A stretch of DNA of 64,000 nt from Vibrio sinus (GTDB lineage Bacteria; Pseudomonadota; Gammaproteobacteria; Enterobacterales; Vibrionaceae). The translations under genes were made by a program, and so were the position numbers. The DNA lies in the NCBI RefSeq assembly GCF_023634645.1, contig NZ_JAMKMR010000016.1, positions 26,855 through 90,854 of the forward strand, read 5' to 3'. A model generated the notes under the pieces. It did no database searches. It had not been told where the DNA came from and was given only the letters and a program-made list of their open reading frames with translations. Shown piece by piece: positions 55,563 to 64,000 of the stretch. Position 1 is the stretch's first letter; each line of letters opens with the position of its first letter.

Positions 55563-56243
55563 ATGAGCCAGTTTACTCTTCAGCAACAGCGCAAAGCGCT
55601 TGGTTACTTAGTGTTGTTTCACTTAGTTGTTATCGCATCAAGTAATTATCTTGTCCAATTACCCTTCACTCTGTTTGGTTTCCATACCACTTGGGGAGCC
55701 TTTACTTTCCCATTTATCTTTCTTGCCACGGATCTGACGGTACGTATATTTGGTGCGCCGATGGCTCGTAAGATTATCTTCTTGGTCATGATACCAGCGT
55801 TGGCGGTGTCGTATTTCTTGTCGGTTGTGTTTTTTCAAGGTCAGTTTCAAGGGCTGCAACACTTATCTACGTTTAACTTGTTTGTCGCTCGAATTGCGGC
55901 CGCGAGCTTTATGGCGTATTTGCTGGGGCAGGTCTTAGATGTGCATGTGTTTAACCGTTTACGTCAGTCGAAAAGCTGGTGGGTTGCACCGACCTGTTCA
56001 ACCATTATTGGTAATGCACTCGATACGTTGTCGTTCTTTTCGATTGCTTTTTATCATAGTCCGAACGCATTTATGGCGCAGCATTGGAAAGAAATCGCCA
56101 TGGTGGACTACAGCTTTAAACTGTTAATCAGCCTAGGCTTATTTGTGCCAATGTATGGTGTATTACTGAATTACTTGGTGAAAAAACTCACGACCATCAA
56201 TCCAAAATTCAGGCTTGAAGGTATGGCCAACCAGCAGGCGTAA
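55563..56243 (+). CDS. yhhQ: Queuosine-precursor transporter YhhQ (VUT family, DUF165)
   Basis: 226 residues with about six membrane helices; AFTFPFIFLATDLTVRIFGA (near 45), LLGQVLDVHVFNRLRQSKSW (near 120) and IIGNALDTLSFFSIAF near 148 are the VUT signatures. Imports 7-cyano- or 7-aminomethyl-7-deazaguanine (preQ0/preQ1) for tRNA queuosine. Its leader is the preQ1-I riboswitch, a direct match of sensor and substrate. A paralogue lies at 35439. Confidence 0.9.
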   Translation: MSQFTLQQQRKALGYLVLFHLVVIASSNYLVQLPFTLFGFHTTWGAFTFPFIFLATDLTVRIFGAPMARKIIFLVMIPALAVSYFLSVVFFQGQFQGLQHLSTFNLFVARIAAASFMAYLLGQVLDVHVFNRLRQSKSWWVAPTCSTIIGNALDTLSFFSIAFYHSPNAFMAQHWKEIAMVDYSFKLLISLGLFVPMYGVLLNYLVKKLTTINPKFRLEGMANQQA

Positions 56244-56261
56244 GCGATCAGTAGAGGTTTG

Positions 56262-56298
56262 AAAAATGCCCCAAGGTGAAATCTTGGGGCATTTTTTA
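56262..56298. terminator. Bidirectional terminator between yhhQ and gppA
   Basis: AAAATGCCCCAAG / CTTGGGGCATTTT, perfect 13-bp stem with A/T flanks. Its 3' edge overlaps the gppA stop by 3 bp. Confidence 0.88.
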
Positions 56299-57786
56299 TT
56301 GGGCTTGTATGGTCAATGGCCAGCCTAAGTCGGTTTGACGATTCGCTTCCATTTCCAGCTCTGCCTTAGTGAGAGGGTTGGCCTCTAACCAAGCCGATGG
56401 CAGGGTGAGCACGAGTTGGTCTTGCTTACTGACCAAGCTGTAGTTTGGCTCTAGTCTAGGATTTCTCCTGTGGGTAAGTAGTACGGCCAAACGCAATAAC
56501 CTTAAAGCTCGAGTGGCGCTTTCAGTAGAAATCGCATGTTGCTCTGGCAGCGGGGTAAGCTGCTCACGATAGCGCAGTACTATATCTGACAGTAAGCGCT
56601 TTTGCGCGCGAGTAAAGCCGGGAAGATCTAGGCTTTTTAACAAATACGCGCCATGCTCTGCGCCTTTTTTATAGTCAATGGACAAGCCCAGCTCATGAAA
56701 CTTGGCAGCTGCGAGCAACAATGCCTTCCCTTGTGGCTCGGGTAACCAATCGGAGCTGCATTGACTAAGCAGGCGCTCAGCCATATTGGCTACTTGGTTG
56801 GCGTAGTGAGTATCTATCTGAAAGCGTGAGTGGACACTATGAATCGTTCGACCTCGAATATCATCACAGCGAAGATCGTCGGCCATATCGTAAACCAGAC
56901 CTTCACGTAGTGCGCCGCCTGCAAGTGTCATCGAATCGATGGCAAACAGCTCAAAAATAGCAATTAAGATGGATAAGCCACTAGGAAAAACCAGCGCTCG
57001 TTCAAAGGTAAGCCCTTTAATGTCTAACTCTTCTAGTTGCTCTGCGAGCATGGCTTGATTTTGCAGGCGCTTGAGCTTACTTAACGTGATAAGTTCATCC
57101 ATGCCTTGAGCCAGCATGATTTCCTGGATGGCTTGAACAGTGCCACTGGCACCAACGCAGGCATCCCAGCCGATATCTTGATATTTGCTAACGATAGGTT
57201 GAATGATCGATTTGGCCGCCTCAATCGCGTGATTGAAATTGCTTTCGTTCAATTGCCTATCTTTAAAGTAATTCTCCAGCCAAGTGACACAACCCATCTT
57301 TAGGCTAGTCAATGCCTTGGCGGTAAAACCTTCACCTATGATTATTTCGGTGCTGGCGCCGCCAATATCGACCACTAATCTGCGCCCCTGTCCACCAGAG
57401 GTGTGGGCGACTCCTTTATAGATGGTCTCGGCTTCTTCTTCGCCTGATATTACTTCGATATCTTTGCCCAATATTTCACTCGCTTTTTTGAGGAAAATAT
57501 CAATGTTTGTCGCGGTTCTTAGCGTGGCGGTGCCGACAATACGAATATTGTTGGCAGGGATATCTTGTAGCCGTTCGGCAAAGAGACTTAGGCAATCCCA
57601 ACCTCTTTGCATCGCTTCAATGCTTAACTCGTGGTGTTCATTTAGGCCAGCGGCGAGGCGAACTTTACGCTTTATTTTCGCGATCGTCTGAATACTGCTG
57701 TAAACATGCCTGACGACCAGCATATGAAAGCTGTTCGAGCCCAAATCGATGGCCGCATACAGCGAAGAAGAGGCGAGATTACTCAT
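56296..57786 (-). CDS. gppA: Guanosine-5'-triphosphate,3'-diphosphate pyrophosphatase / exopolyphosphatase GppA
   Basis: 496 residues. Ppx/GppA family: N-terminal actin-like domain with [15 protein letters not shown] (near 11), [13 protein letters not shown] (near 82), the catalytic-glutamate region [14 protein letters not shown] (near 110) and [14 protein letters not shown] near 139; a C-terminal HD-like domain ([20 protein letters not shown]). Converts pppGpp to ppGpp and can trim polyphosphate. Seven bases after rhlB in the same direction: an operon, as in E. coli. Confidence 0.94.
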   Translation of the reverse strand: MSNLASSSLYAAIDLGSNSFHMLVVRHVYSSIQTIAKIKRKVRLAAGLNEHHELSIEAMQRGWDCLSLFAERLQDIPANNIRIVGTATLRTATNIDIFLKKASEILGKDIEVISGEEEAETIYKGVAHTSGGQGRRLVVDIGGASTEIIIGEGFTAKALTSLKMGCVTWLENYFKDRQLNESNFNHAIEAAKSIIQPIVSKYQDIGWDACVGASGTVQAIQEIMLAQGMDELITLSKLKRLQNQAMLAEQLEELDIKGLTFERALVFPSGLSILIAIFELFAIDSMTLAGGALREGLVYDMADDLRCDDIRGRTIHSVHSRFQIDTHYANQVANMAERLLSQCSSDWLPEPQGKALLLAAAKFHELGLSIDYKKGAEHGAYLLKSLDLPGFTRAQKRLLSDIVLRYREQLTPLPEQHAISTESATRALRLLRLAVLLTHRRNPRLEPNYSLVSKQDQLVLTLPSAWLEANPLTKAELEMEANRQTDLGWPLTIQAQ

Positions 57787-57793
57787 AGGTCAA

Positions 57794-59098
57794 TTATGCT
57801 TCCTTGTTTGGCCTAGGTTGACGTGGCCGACGGTTATTGGACTTTTTGTTTCCTGAACGAGTCCCGCCAGTATTGGTCCGGCGCGATTGAGAGTTGCGAG
57901 AGCGCATGCGAATTGGCGCTGGCAAATCTTCAATCAAGGCTGATGCGTCATAGTCAGAGACTGGGATGGTATGTTCGATGTATTCTTCAATTGCGGGAAG
58001 GTTGATGGCGTACTCCTCGCAAGCAAAGCTAATTGAGTGACCACTTGCGCCAGCGCGACCAGTTCGACCAATGCGGTGTACGTAATCTTCACAATCGTCG
58101 GGAAGATCGTAGTTAAAGACATGCGTTACTTGTGGAATGTGTAATCCACGTGCAGCGACGTCGGTAGCAACCAGAATATCGACTTCACCACGGGTGAACT
58201 GTTCGAGAATTTTCTCGCGTTTTTTCTGCGGAACATCACCGGTCAGTAGACCAACACGTAACTTATCGGCGGCGAGGTGGCCCCAAATGAGTTCACACTT
58301 TTGCTTTGTGTTGGCAAACACAATCGCTCGATCTGGCCATTCTTCTTCAATAAGCGTTTGCAGTAATGCCATTTTGTGTTGGTTAGATGGGTAGAATAGC
58401 TCTTCTTGAATCCGGTGCCCGGTTTTTTGCTCAGGTTCAACTACGATATGTTCTGGGTTGTGCATATGCTCAAAGGCCAGCTCTTGCACTCGATACGACA
58501 AAGTAGCAGAAAATAGCATGTTCAAGCGCTCTTTAGGCTCAGGCATGCGTCTAAACAAGAAACGAATGTCTTTGATAAAGCCCAAATCAAACATTCGATC
58601 GGCTTCATCTAACACCACGGCTTCAATGTGATTGAGATTGAAAACGCGCTGTTTGTAAAAGTCGATAATACGCCCTGTAGTGCCAATGAGCACATCGACG
58701 CCGCCTTCAAGCTTGGCAAGTTGCTTATCATAGCTTTCACCGCCGTAGGCCAGTGCGGTTTTTATACCTGTGCTTTCAACGAGTGGCAGCGCATCTTTAT
58801 GGATTTGAATCGCCAGCTCTCGAGTTGGGGCCATAATAATGGCGCGTGGTTGGCTACTTTTGTTGTCATCCTTGGCATTATTTAGCAAATGATTGAAGGT
58901 TGCAGTGAGAAACGCGAGCGTTTTACCTGTCCCGGTTTGGGCTTGGCCTGCAATGTCTTGGCCGGCGAGCAGTACCGGCAACGCTAGGGCTTGGATTGGG
59001 GTACAATATTCGAACCCACTTTTTTCCAAACCTTCAACAACTTGGGCGTTCAATCCCAAATCAGCGAACTTTTGCTCTGTGATATGCGTCTTTTTCAT
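57794..59098 (-). CDS. rhlB: ATP-dependent RNA helicase RhlB
   Basis: 434 residues. DEAD-box helicase of the RNA degradosome, assisting RNase E. Motifs: Q motif [11 protein letters not shown] (near 31), I AQTGTGKT (near 53), Ia PTRELA, II DEAD ([13 protein letters not shown]), [16 protein letters not shown]. The C-terminal tail is basic and glycine/asparagine-rich ([20 protein letters not shown]), like the RNase E-binding end. Divergent from trxA; gppA follows. Confidence 0.96.
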   Translation of the reverse strand: MKKTHITEQKFADLGLNAQVVEGLEKSGFEYCTPIQALALPVLLAGQDIAGQAQTGTGKTLAFLTATFNHLLNNAKDDNKSSQPRAIIMAPTRELAIQIHKDALPLVESTGIKTALAYGGESYDKQLAKLEGGVDVLIGTTGRIIDFYKQRVFNLNHIEAVVLDEADRMFDLGFIKDIRFLFRRMPEPKERLNMLFSATLSYRVQELAFEHMHNPEHIVVEPEQKTGHRIQEELFYPSNQHKMALLQTLIEEEWPDRAIVFANTKQKCELIWGHLAADKLRVGLLTGDVPQKKREKILEQFTRGEVDILVATDVAARGLHIPQVTHVFNYDLPDDCEDYVHRIGRTGRAGASGHSISFACEEYAINLPAIEEYIEHTIPVSDYDASALIEDLPAPIRMRSRNSQSRRTNTGGTRSGNKKSNNRRPRQPRPNKEA

Positions 59099-59209
59099 CT
59101 CTATAGAATATCAGCTTAAGCTTGCAATACGAAAGTAAATACATTCCAATAGGGCATCTAATTACTGCTTATAATATAGCTAGACCAAGAAAATACTTTG
59201 GAGTCGAAG

Positions 59210-59536
59210 ATGAGCGAAAAGATTTTGCAGCTAACTGATGCTGGTTTTGAAAGCGATGTAATCAACGCTGCAGGCCCTGTTCTTGTTGATTTCTGGGCGG
59301 AGTGGTGTGGCCCTTGCAAAATGATTGCACCTATTTTGGACGAAATTGCTGATGAGTACGAAGGTCAACTGACTATCGGCAAACTTAATATCGATCAAAA
59401 TGCAGAAACCCCACCAAAATACGGTATTCGTGGTATCCCAACGTTACTTCTGTTTAAAGACGGTGAAGTAGCAGCGACTAAAGTTGGCGCTCTATCTAAA
59501 ACTCAACTCAAAGAGTTTTTGGACGCTAATCTTTAA
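59210..59536 (+). CDS. trxA: Thioredoxin 1
   Basis: 108 residues from ATG 59210; GGAG lies 6-9 bases before (an upstream TTG at 59198 would add four residues and is not needed). Active site WCGPC (residues about 33-37) in [19 protein letters not shown] and the cis-proline in [13 protein letters not shown]. General disulfide reductase of the cytoplasm. Arranged head to head with rhlB and followed by rho, as in E. coli. A -10 TATAAT is at 59170-59175. Confidence 0.97.
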   Translation: MSEKILQLTDAGFESDVINAAGPVLVDFWAEWCGPCKMIAPILDEIADEYEGQLTIGKLNIDQNAETPPKYGIRGIPTLLLFKDGEVAATKVGALSKTQLKEFLDANL

Positions 59537-59550
59537 TCCACTTACCAGTA

Positions 59551-59586
59551 AAGCCGTGCAGATCAAATTGCACGGTTTTATTTTTG
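59551..59586 (+). terminator. Terminator of trxA
   Basis: CCGTGCA (59554-59560) / TGCACGG (59569-59575) then TTTTATTTTT. Confidence 0.85.
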
Positions 59587-59736
59587 AAGAACAACTAAAC
59601 CTAGACTAGTCTGTAAATTAGTGATAGTTTATCGCACGTTAAATAAACAAGCGTTCACTTCTTGGTCAATCCATAGACCAAATTCATCTTAACTTAACCA
59701 ACAGATCTTATTTTGACTAAACAAGCATCCACCACC

Positions 59737-60996
59737 ATGAATCTAACAGAACTGAAGAACAGAGCTGTATCCGATCTTGTCAAACTTGGAGAAAGCCTAG
59801 GCTTAGAAAACCTAGCTCGCTTAAGAAAACAAGACATCATATTTTCCATTTTAAAAGCACATGCCAAAAGTGGAGAAGACATTTTCGGCGACGGTGTTTT
59901 AGAGATTCTTCAAGATGGTTTTGGGTTTTTACGTAGTGCGGACAGCTCTTATTTAGCTGGGCCGGATGATATCTATGTATCGCCTAGCCAAATCCGCCGC
60001 TTTAACTTGCGTACTGGTGATTCCATCGCTGGCAAGATTCGCCCACCAAAAGATGGCGAACGCTATTTCGCGTTACTAAAAGTCAACACGGTTAACGATG
60101 ACAGACCAGATAACGCACGTAACAAGATCCTATTTGAAAACCTGACGCCTTTGCATGCCAATGAAAGAATGGTGATGGAGCGTGGTAATGGTTCTACAGA
60201 AGACATTACCGCACGCGTATTGGATCTTGCTTCTCCAATTGGTAAAGGTCAGCGTGGACTGATTGTGGCGCCGCCAAAAGCAGGTAAAACAATGCTTTTG
60301 CAAAACATTGCTCAAAGCATTGCGCACAATCACCCAGAGTGTGAGCTGATGGTTCTGCTGATTGATGAGCGTCCAGAAGAAGTGACCGAAATGCAGCGCC
60401 TAGTAAAAGGCGAAGTAGTAGCTTCAACCTTTGATGAACCAGCCTCACGCCACGTACAAGTGGCAGAAATGGTGATTGAAAAAGCGAAACGTTTGGTTGA
60501 GCATAAGAAAGATGTCGTGATATTGCTTGATTCTATTACTCGTCTTGCTCGCGCTTACAACACGGTTGTGCCTTCTTCCGGTAAGGTGCTGACTGGTGGT
60601 GTAGATGCCAATGCACTGCATCGCCCAAAACGTTTCTTTGGTGCAGCTCGAAATGTCGAAGAAGGTGGCAGCTTAACCATCATCGCAACCGCTCTGGTTG
60701 ACACGGGCTCTAAGATGGATGAAGTGATCTACGAAGAGTTTAAAGGTACAGGTAACATGGAACTGCACCTGAACCGTAAGATTGCCGAGAAACGAGTATT
60801 CCCTGCTATTGATTTCAATCGTTCTGGCACTCGTCGCGAAGAATTGCTAACCAAAACGGATGAGCTGCAAAAAATGTGGATTCTACGCAAGATTGTTCAC
60901 CCGATGGGAGAGATCGACGCCATGGAATTCTTAATCGACAAACTCGCGATGACCAAAACTAACGATGAGTTTTTCGATGCAATGCGTCGCCAATAA
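59737..60996 (+). CDS. rho: Transcription termination factor Rho
   Basis: 419 residues (E. coli Rho also 419). ATG 59737 ([20 protein letters not shown]) aligns with the family; a TTG at 59713 would add eight residues. RNA-binding N-domain ([20 protein letters not shown] near 60), Walker [11 protein letters not shown] (near 179), Walker [16 protein letters not shown] (near 261), Q- and R-loops [19 protein letters not shown]. Hexameric helicase that terminates untranslated RNA. The 200-bp leader after trxA is C-rich in places and may mediate autoregulation; not proven. 59587-59736 holds only the promoter/leader. Confidence 0.98.
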   Translation: MNLTELKNRAVSDLVKLGESLGLENLARLRKQDIIFSILKAHAKSGEDIFGDGVLEILQDGFGFLRSADSSYLAGPDDIYVSPSQIRRFNLRTGDSIAGKIRPPKDGERYFALLKVNTVNDDRPDNARNKILFENLTPLHANERMVMERGNGSTEDITARVLDLASPIGKGQRGLIVAPPKAGKTMLLQNIAQSIAHNHPECELMVLLIDERPEEVTEMQRLVKGEVVASTFDEPASRHVQVAEMVIEKAKRLVEHKKDVVILLDSITRLARAYNTVVPSSGKVLTGGVDANALHRPKRFFGAARNVEEGGSLTIIATALVDTGSKMDEVIYEEFKGTGNMELHLNRKIAEKRVFPAIDFNRSGTRREELLTKTDELQKMWILRKIVHPMGEIDAMEFLIDKLAMTKTNDEFFDAMRRQ

Positions 60997-61021
60997 TTAG
61001 CGATAAGCAATGAAGCTTTAC

Positions 61022-61053
61022 AACGCCATCTTGATGCAAGATGGCGTTTTTTT
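61022..61053 (+). terminator. Terminator of rho
   Basis: AACGCCATCTTG / CAAGATGGCGTT with a short loop, then TTTTTT; a strong stem. Confidence 0.9.
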
Positions 61054-61156
61054 GTTTTGGAGAAGTGGGTTATTCAATCCGACTCACAGTAAAACGCTCA
61101 CTGGCAGTACAGATTTTGTTATACTGCGCGCAGTTTTGATATTGAAATAAAGACCT

Positions 61157-62623
61157 ATGAGTTTTAAAGATCTACGAGATTTTATTGACCAATTGGAAAA
61201 AAAAGGTCAACTCAAACGTATTTCACACCCCATCGACCCTCATTATGAGATGACGGAGATCAGTGATCGTACGTTACGAGCTAATGGCCCGGCGCTACTG
61301 TTCGAAAACCCCATTGGCTATGATATACCGGTTCTAACCAACCTATTTGGTACCGCAGAACGTGTCGCTTTGGGTATGGGCAGAGAAGATGTTCTCGAAT
61401 TGCGTGAAGTGGGCAAGTTGCTCGCCTACCTAAAAGAGCCTGAACCGCCAAAAGGTTTTAAGGACGCTATCGATAAATTACCAGTGTTCAAACAAGTGCT
61501 GAACATGCCTGCTAAGCGGCTGCGCAAAGCGCCATGCCAAGACATAGTCTGGCAAGGTGATGAAGTTGATCTCGATAAGATACCAGTGATGAGTTGTTGG
61601 GCCGATGATATCGCGCCACTTTTGACTTGGGGGCTGACGGTTACAAAGGGGCCGAATAAGAAACGGCAAAACCTGGGTATTTATCGTCAACAAAAGCTGA
61701 GTAAGAACAAAGTCATTATGCGTTGGCTAGCGCATCGAGGTGGTGCGCTGGACATGAAAGACTGGATGGAATCCAATCCAGGTGAGCCATTTCCCGTTTC
61801 TGTTGCCTTTGGTGCCGATCCCGCCACTATATTAGGCGCGGTAACGCCTGTACCGGATACATTATCAGAGTACGCATTTGCTGGGCTATTACGTGGTAGC
61901 AAGACGGAAGTGGTGAAGTCAGTTAGCAATGAGCTTGAGGTGCCAGCCAGTGCAGAAATAGTAATGGAAGGCTACATTGATCCAGATGAATACGCCGACG
62001 AAGGTCCATATGGCGACCATACGGGGTATTACAACGAGAAAGAAAAGCACCATGTCTTTACCATAACGCACATTACAATGCGTAAGGACCCTATTTATCA
62101 CAGCACCTATACTGGAAGGCCACCCGATGAGCCTGCCGTGTTAGGAGTTGCACTCAACGAAGTGCTTGTACCTATCCTGCAAAAGCAGTTTCCAGAAATT
62201 ATCGATTTTTATCTTCCCCCAGAAGGCTGTTCGTATCGTATGGCAGTGGTGACGATGAAAAAGCAATACCCAGGACATGCTAAGCGTGTGATGATGGGAG
62301 TATGGTCTTTCCTACGCCAATTTATGTATACCAAGTTTGTTATTGTTTGCGATGACGATGTCAATGCTCGAGATTGGAACGACGTAATATGGGCCATCAC
62401 CACCAGAATGGATCCGGCTCGAGATACGGTAATGATAGAGAATACTCCGATTGACTCATTGGACTTTGCATCGCCAGTTGTTGGTCTAGGCTCTAAAATG
62501 GGGTTAGACGCCACCAATAAATGGCAGGGAGAAACGCAAAGAGAGTGGGGTATCCCTATCAAGAAAGATCCTGAGGTAGTGGCAAAGGTTGATAAAATTT
62601 GGCAAGAGCTCAATATTGTATAG
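61157..62623 (+). CDS. ubiD: 3-octaprenyl-4-hydroxybenzoate carboxy-lyase UbiD
   Basis: 488 residues (E. coli 497). Prenylated-FMN decarboxylase of ubiquinone biosynthesis. Family start [37 protein letters not shown] near 174, prFMN/metal region [20 protein letters not shown] near 269 with the catalytic E-D-H residues, [20 protein letters not shown] near 294. With ubiK elsewhere in the window, a second ubiquinone gene. fre follows after 140 bp. Confidence 0.96.
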   Translation: MSFKDLRDFIDQLEKKGQLKRISHPIDPHYEMTEISDRTLRANGPALLFENPIGYDIPVLTNLFGTAERVALGMGREDVLELREVGKLLAYLKEPEPPKGFKDAIDKLPVFKQVLNMPAKRLRKAPCQDIVWQGDEVDLDKIPVMSCWADDIAPLLTWGLTVTKGPNKKRQNLGIYRQQKLSKNKVIMRWLAHRGGALDMKDWMESNPGEPFPVSVAFGADPATILGAVTPVPDTLSEYAFAGLLRGSKTEVVKSVSNELEVPASAEIVMEGYIDPDEYADEGPYGDHTGYYNEKEKHHVFTITHITMRKDPIYHSTYTGRPPDEPAVLGVALNEVLVPILQKQFPEIIDFYLPPEGCSYRMAVVTMKKQYPGHAKRVMMGVWSFLRQFMYTKFVIVCDDDVNARDWNDVIWAITTRMDPARDTVMIENTPIDSLDFASPVVGLGSKMGLDATNKWQGETQREWGIPIKKDPEVVAKVDKIWQELNIV

Positions 62624-62627
62624 TTCA

Positions 62628-62647
62628 GGCGTCAGTGCGCTGACGCC
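62628..62647 (+). terminator. Hairpin after ubiD
   Basis: GGCGTCAG, loop TGCG, CTGACGCC (perfect 8-bp stem), then AAAATTATCGCTTTT without a T-run directly behind it. A terminator is likely weak; ubiD and fre may be one transcript. Confidence 0.45.
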
Positions 62648-62763
62648 AAAATTATCGCTTTTATTGGTAACATTGAATAAGAAAAGTAATACAGATAGAG
62701 GGCCAGTGATATTCCAAGGAAGTCTTGGCCATAGCTTACTGAGCAGTAAGCCCGAGGAAGAAG

Positions 62764-63477
62764 ATGTCTATTAAGTGTAAAGTAAAGTCTATTCAGCAGT
62801 TGGCTTGTAATACGTTTCAAATATTGCTGCACCCAGAATCTCCAGTTGAGTTTAAAGCTGGACAATATTTGATGGTAGAAATGGGCGAAAAGGATAAGCG
62901 ACCATTTTCCATTGCAAGCAGTCCATGTCGACATCAAGGAGAGCTTGAGCTTCATATTGGCGCTTTTGAGCATAATCACTATGCGATAGAAGTGGTTGAG
63001 AAGATGAAACGCGCGCAGATAGACAATGGCGATGTAATTGTTGATGCGCCCCACGGCGAGGCCTGGATTCGGGAAAATAGCGATCATCCACTGCTGCTTA
63101 TTGCTGGCGGCACAGGGTTTAGTTATGTGAGATCGATACTCGATCACTGCATTAGCCAAAATAAGAGTAACCCGATTTACTTATACTGGGGCGCTAAAAA
63201 TCAAAAACAGCTCTATGCGATAGAAGAGTTGCACAACATCGCTGAAGCACACAGCAATGTGCACTTTATTCCTGTGATTGAAGAAAAGGATGCTCAGTGG
63301 GCTGGTAAAGTGGGTAATGTGTTGCAAGCGATTTGTGAGGACTTTGACACGCTGGCGGGATATGACATCTATATTGCAGGGAGATTTGAAATGGCAGGTG
63401 CTGCCAGAGAAATGTTCACTCAAAACAAACAAGCGAATAGTGATTGTATGTACGCAGACGCGTTTGCTTTTATATAG
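62764..63477 (+). CDS. fre: NAD(P)H-flavin reductase Fre
   Basis: 237 residues (E. coli Fre 233). Reduces free FMN, FAD or riboflavin with NAD(P)H. Flavin motif KRPFSIAS (near 45), nucleotide motif [15 protein letters not shown] (near 115), [13 protein letters not shown] near 138, [18 protein letters not shown] near 200. Next to ubiD as in E. coli. In luminous Vibrio relatives Fre also supplies FMNH2 to luciferase; no lux gene is present here. Confidence 0.96.
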   Translation: MSIKCKVKSIQQLACNTFQILLHPESPVEFKAGQYLMVEMGEKDKRPFSIASSPCRHQGELELHIGAFEHNHYAIEVVEKMKRAQIDNGDVIVDAPHGEAWIRENSDHPLLLIAGGTGFSYVRSILDHCISQNKSNPIYLYWGAKNQKQLYAIEELHNIAEAHSNVHFIPVIEEKDAQWAGKVGNVLQAICEDFDTLAGYDIYIAGRFEMAGAAREMFTQNKQANSDCMYADAFAFI

Positions 63478-63569
63478 TCTTAATGTGAGCACAAATTGAT
63501 AGAAAAATGGCCATCTCGATGCAATTACCATCAAACGCTCTAATTTCACAAAATAAATCAAAAAAGGGC

Positions 63570-63597
63570 TTGCGCTTCTTTTTAATCTCCCTATAAT
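63570..63597 (+). promoter_or_regulatory. rrn promoter P1
   Basis: TTGCGC (63570-63575), 16-bp spacer, TATAAT (63592-63597), GC-rich discriminator GCGCC; preceded by an A/T-rich UP-like region. Growth-rate/stringent type. Confidence 0.88.
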
Positions 63598-63713
63598 GCG
63601 CCTCCGTTGACACGGCAAAGCCCTCAGGGCGGCGAGAGGTCAGTAGGCGGTGAAAGCATTGAGGAATCAGTCTTCTACCATTATCGAAATGTTATTTTTG
63701 ATAATAAAAGTGG

Positions 63714-63741
63714 TTGACACTGACACTTAACTCGCTAGAAT
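63714..63741 (+). promoter_or_regulatory. rrn promoter P2
   Basis: TTGACA (63714-63719), 16-bp spacer, TAGAAT (63736-63741), 117 bp past P1 -10, the classical tandem spacing. Confidence 0.85.
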
Positions 63742-64000
63742 GGCCGTCCGCTTTGAGATGAACTTCAAAGCACGCTCTTTAACAATATAAACCTATCAAT
63801 CTGTGTGGGCACTCGTTGATGGTAATCAACTAGCTTCTTAGGAAGCAAAATGGTTTCAATGAAACGAAGTGACCATTCGAATTGGGAAGCAGCCTTGAGC
63901 TGTTTTGTTTCACTTTTTCAAAAGTGAAAACCAATAAGAGCACAGTCAATTCAAACATTACTTATGTAATGTTCAGTATTCATTGAGCCTCCCTTTATTG
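63742..64000 (+). other. rRNA operon leader with boxB and boxA; 16S gene beyond the window
   Basis: Leader RNA region. boxB-like hairpin CTTTGA (63751-63756) / TCAAAG (63765-63770), boxA GCTCTTTAACA at 63774-63784: antitermination signals of rrn operons. The rest to the edge has no protein gene; the mature 16S 5' end should begin shortly after 64000. Confidence 0.85.

Overview
The window reads as chromosomal DNA of a gammaproteobacterium of the Vibrionaceae, most likely Vibrio chromosome 1. Support: PolA, Rho, TatC, Gor, IlvC and UvrD resemble enterobacterial/Vibrio versions throughout; the gene order (tatC-tatD-hemB-ryhB-polA-spf-engB-cytochrome c4-yihI-hemN, ilvY/ilvC-ubiK-efflux pump-tetR, rep-cytochrome c5-tRNAs-peptide ABC, gor-rlmJ-prlC, rhlB-gppA / trxA-rho-ubiD-fre) matches my memory of Vibrio cholerae chromosome 1; and the last 400 bp are a typical rrn promoter and leader. 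There are no insertion sequences, prophages or CRISPR arrays.

Layout. 1-6.1 kb: the end of tatC, tatD on the opposite strand, hemB, a Fur-controlled RyhB-type sRNA, polA and Spot 42 RNA. 6.3-11.3 kb: engB, diheme cytochrome c4, a methyltransferase-yihI-DUF2489 cluster and hemN. 11.3-19.4 kb: divergent ilvY/ilvC, ubiK, and a VexAB-type RND pump with its TetR regulator and an 18-bp palindromic operator. 19.4-24.0 kb: a secreted YHYH protein, rep, cytochrome c5 and a five-gene tRNA operon (Arg, His, Pro, His, Pro) in which His-Pro is a recent tandem duplication. 24.5-29.9 kb: a peptide ABC transporter operon. 30-38.4 kb is the most accessory stretch: a SPOR protein, a membrane coiled-coil protein, an unusual response regulator, a cysteine dioxygenase, an orphan OppA-like protein, an XRE-regulator/VUT-transporter pair, a candidate sRNA and a LysR/SnoaL pair. 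38.5-43 kb: gor, rlmJ, prlC. 43.1-45.6 kb: a four-gene bufferin-type RiPP operon (DUF2282 precursor, DUF692 MNIO enzyme, DUF2063 partner, DoxX). 45.8-53.1 kb: uvrD with a probable LexA site, a CsrB-family sRNA with an upstream GacA/VarA box, ggt, a LysE exporter, an AraC regulator and rarD. 53.2-63.5 kb: recQ, a DUF3630 gene, a preQ1 riboswitch controlling yhhQ, gppA-rhlB, trxA, rho, ubiD, fre. 63.5-64 kb: rrn P1, P2, boxB and boxA; 16S rRNA would start just past the end.

The non-coding layer is rich. RyhB (iron), Spot 42 (carbon) and a CsrB-family RNA (VarS/VarA-CsrA) are global post-transcriptional regulators, and the preQ1 aptamer, whose last two bases are the ribosome binding site of yhhQ, is a compact translational switch. 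The strongest candidates for less-described biology are the bufferin operon, the Csr RNA, the riboswitch, an orphan terminator with no gene in front of it (about 36.9-37.1 kb), a 17-bp hairpin between rlmJ and prlC, and a Dam-site/DnaA-box cluster before polA. All assignments come from reading the sequence and remembered family features; no database search was run.
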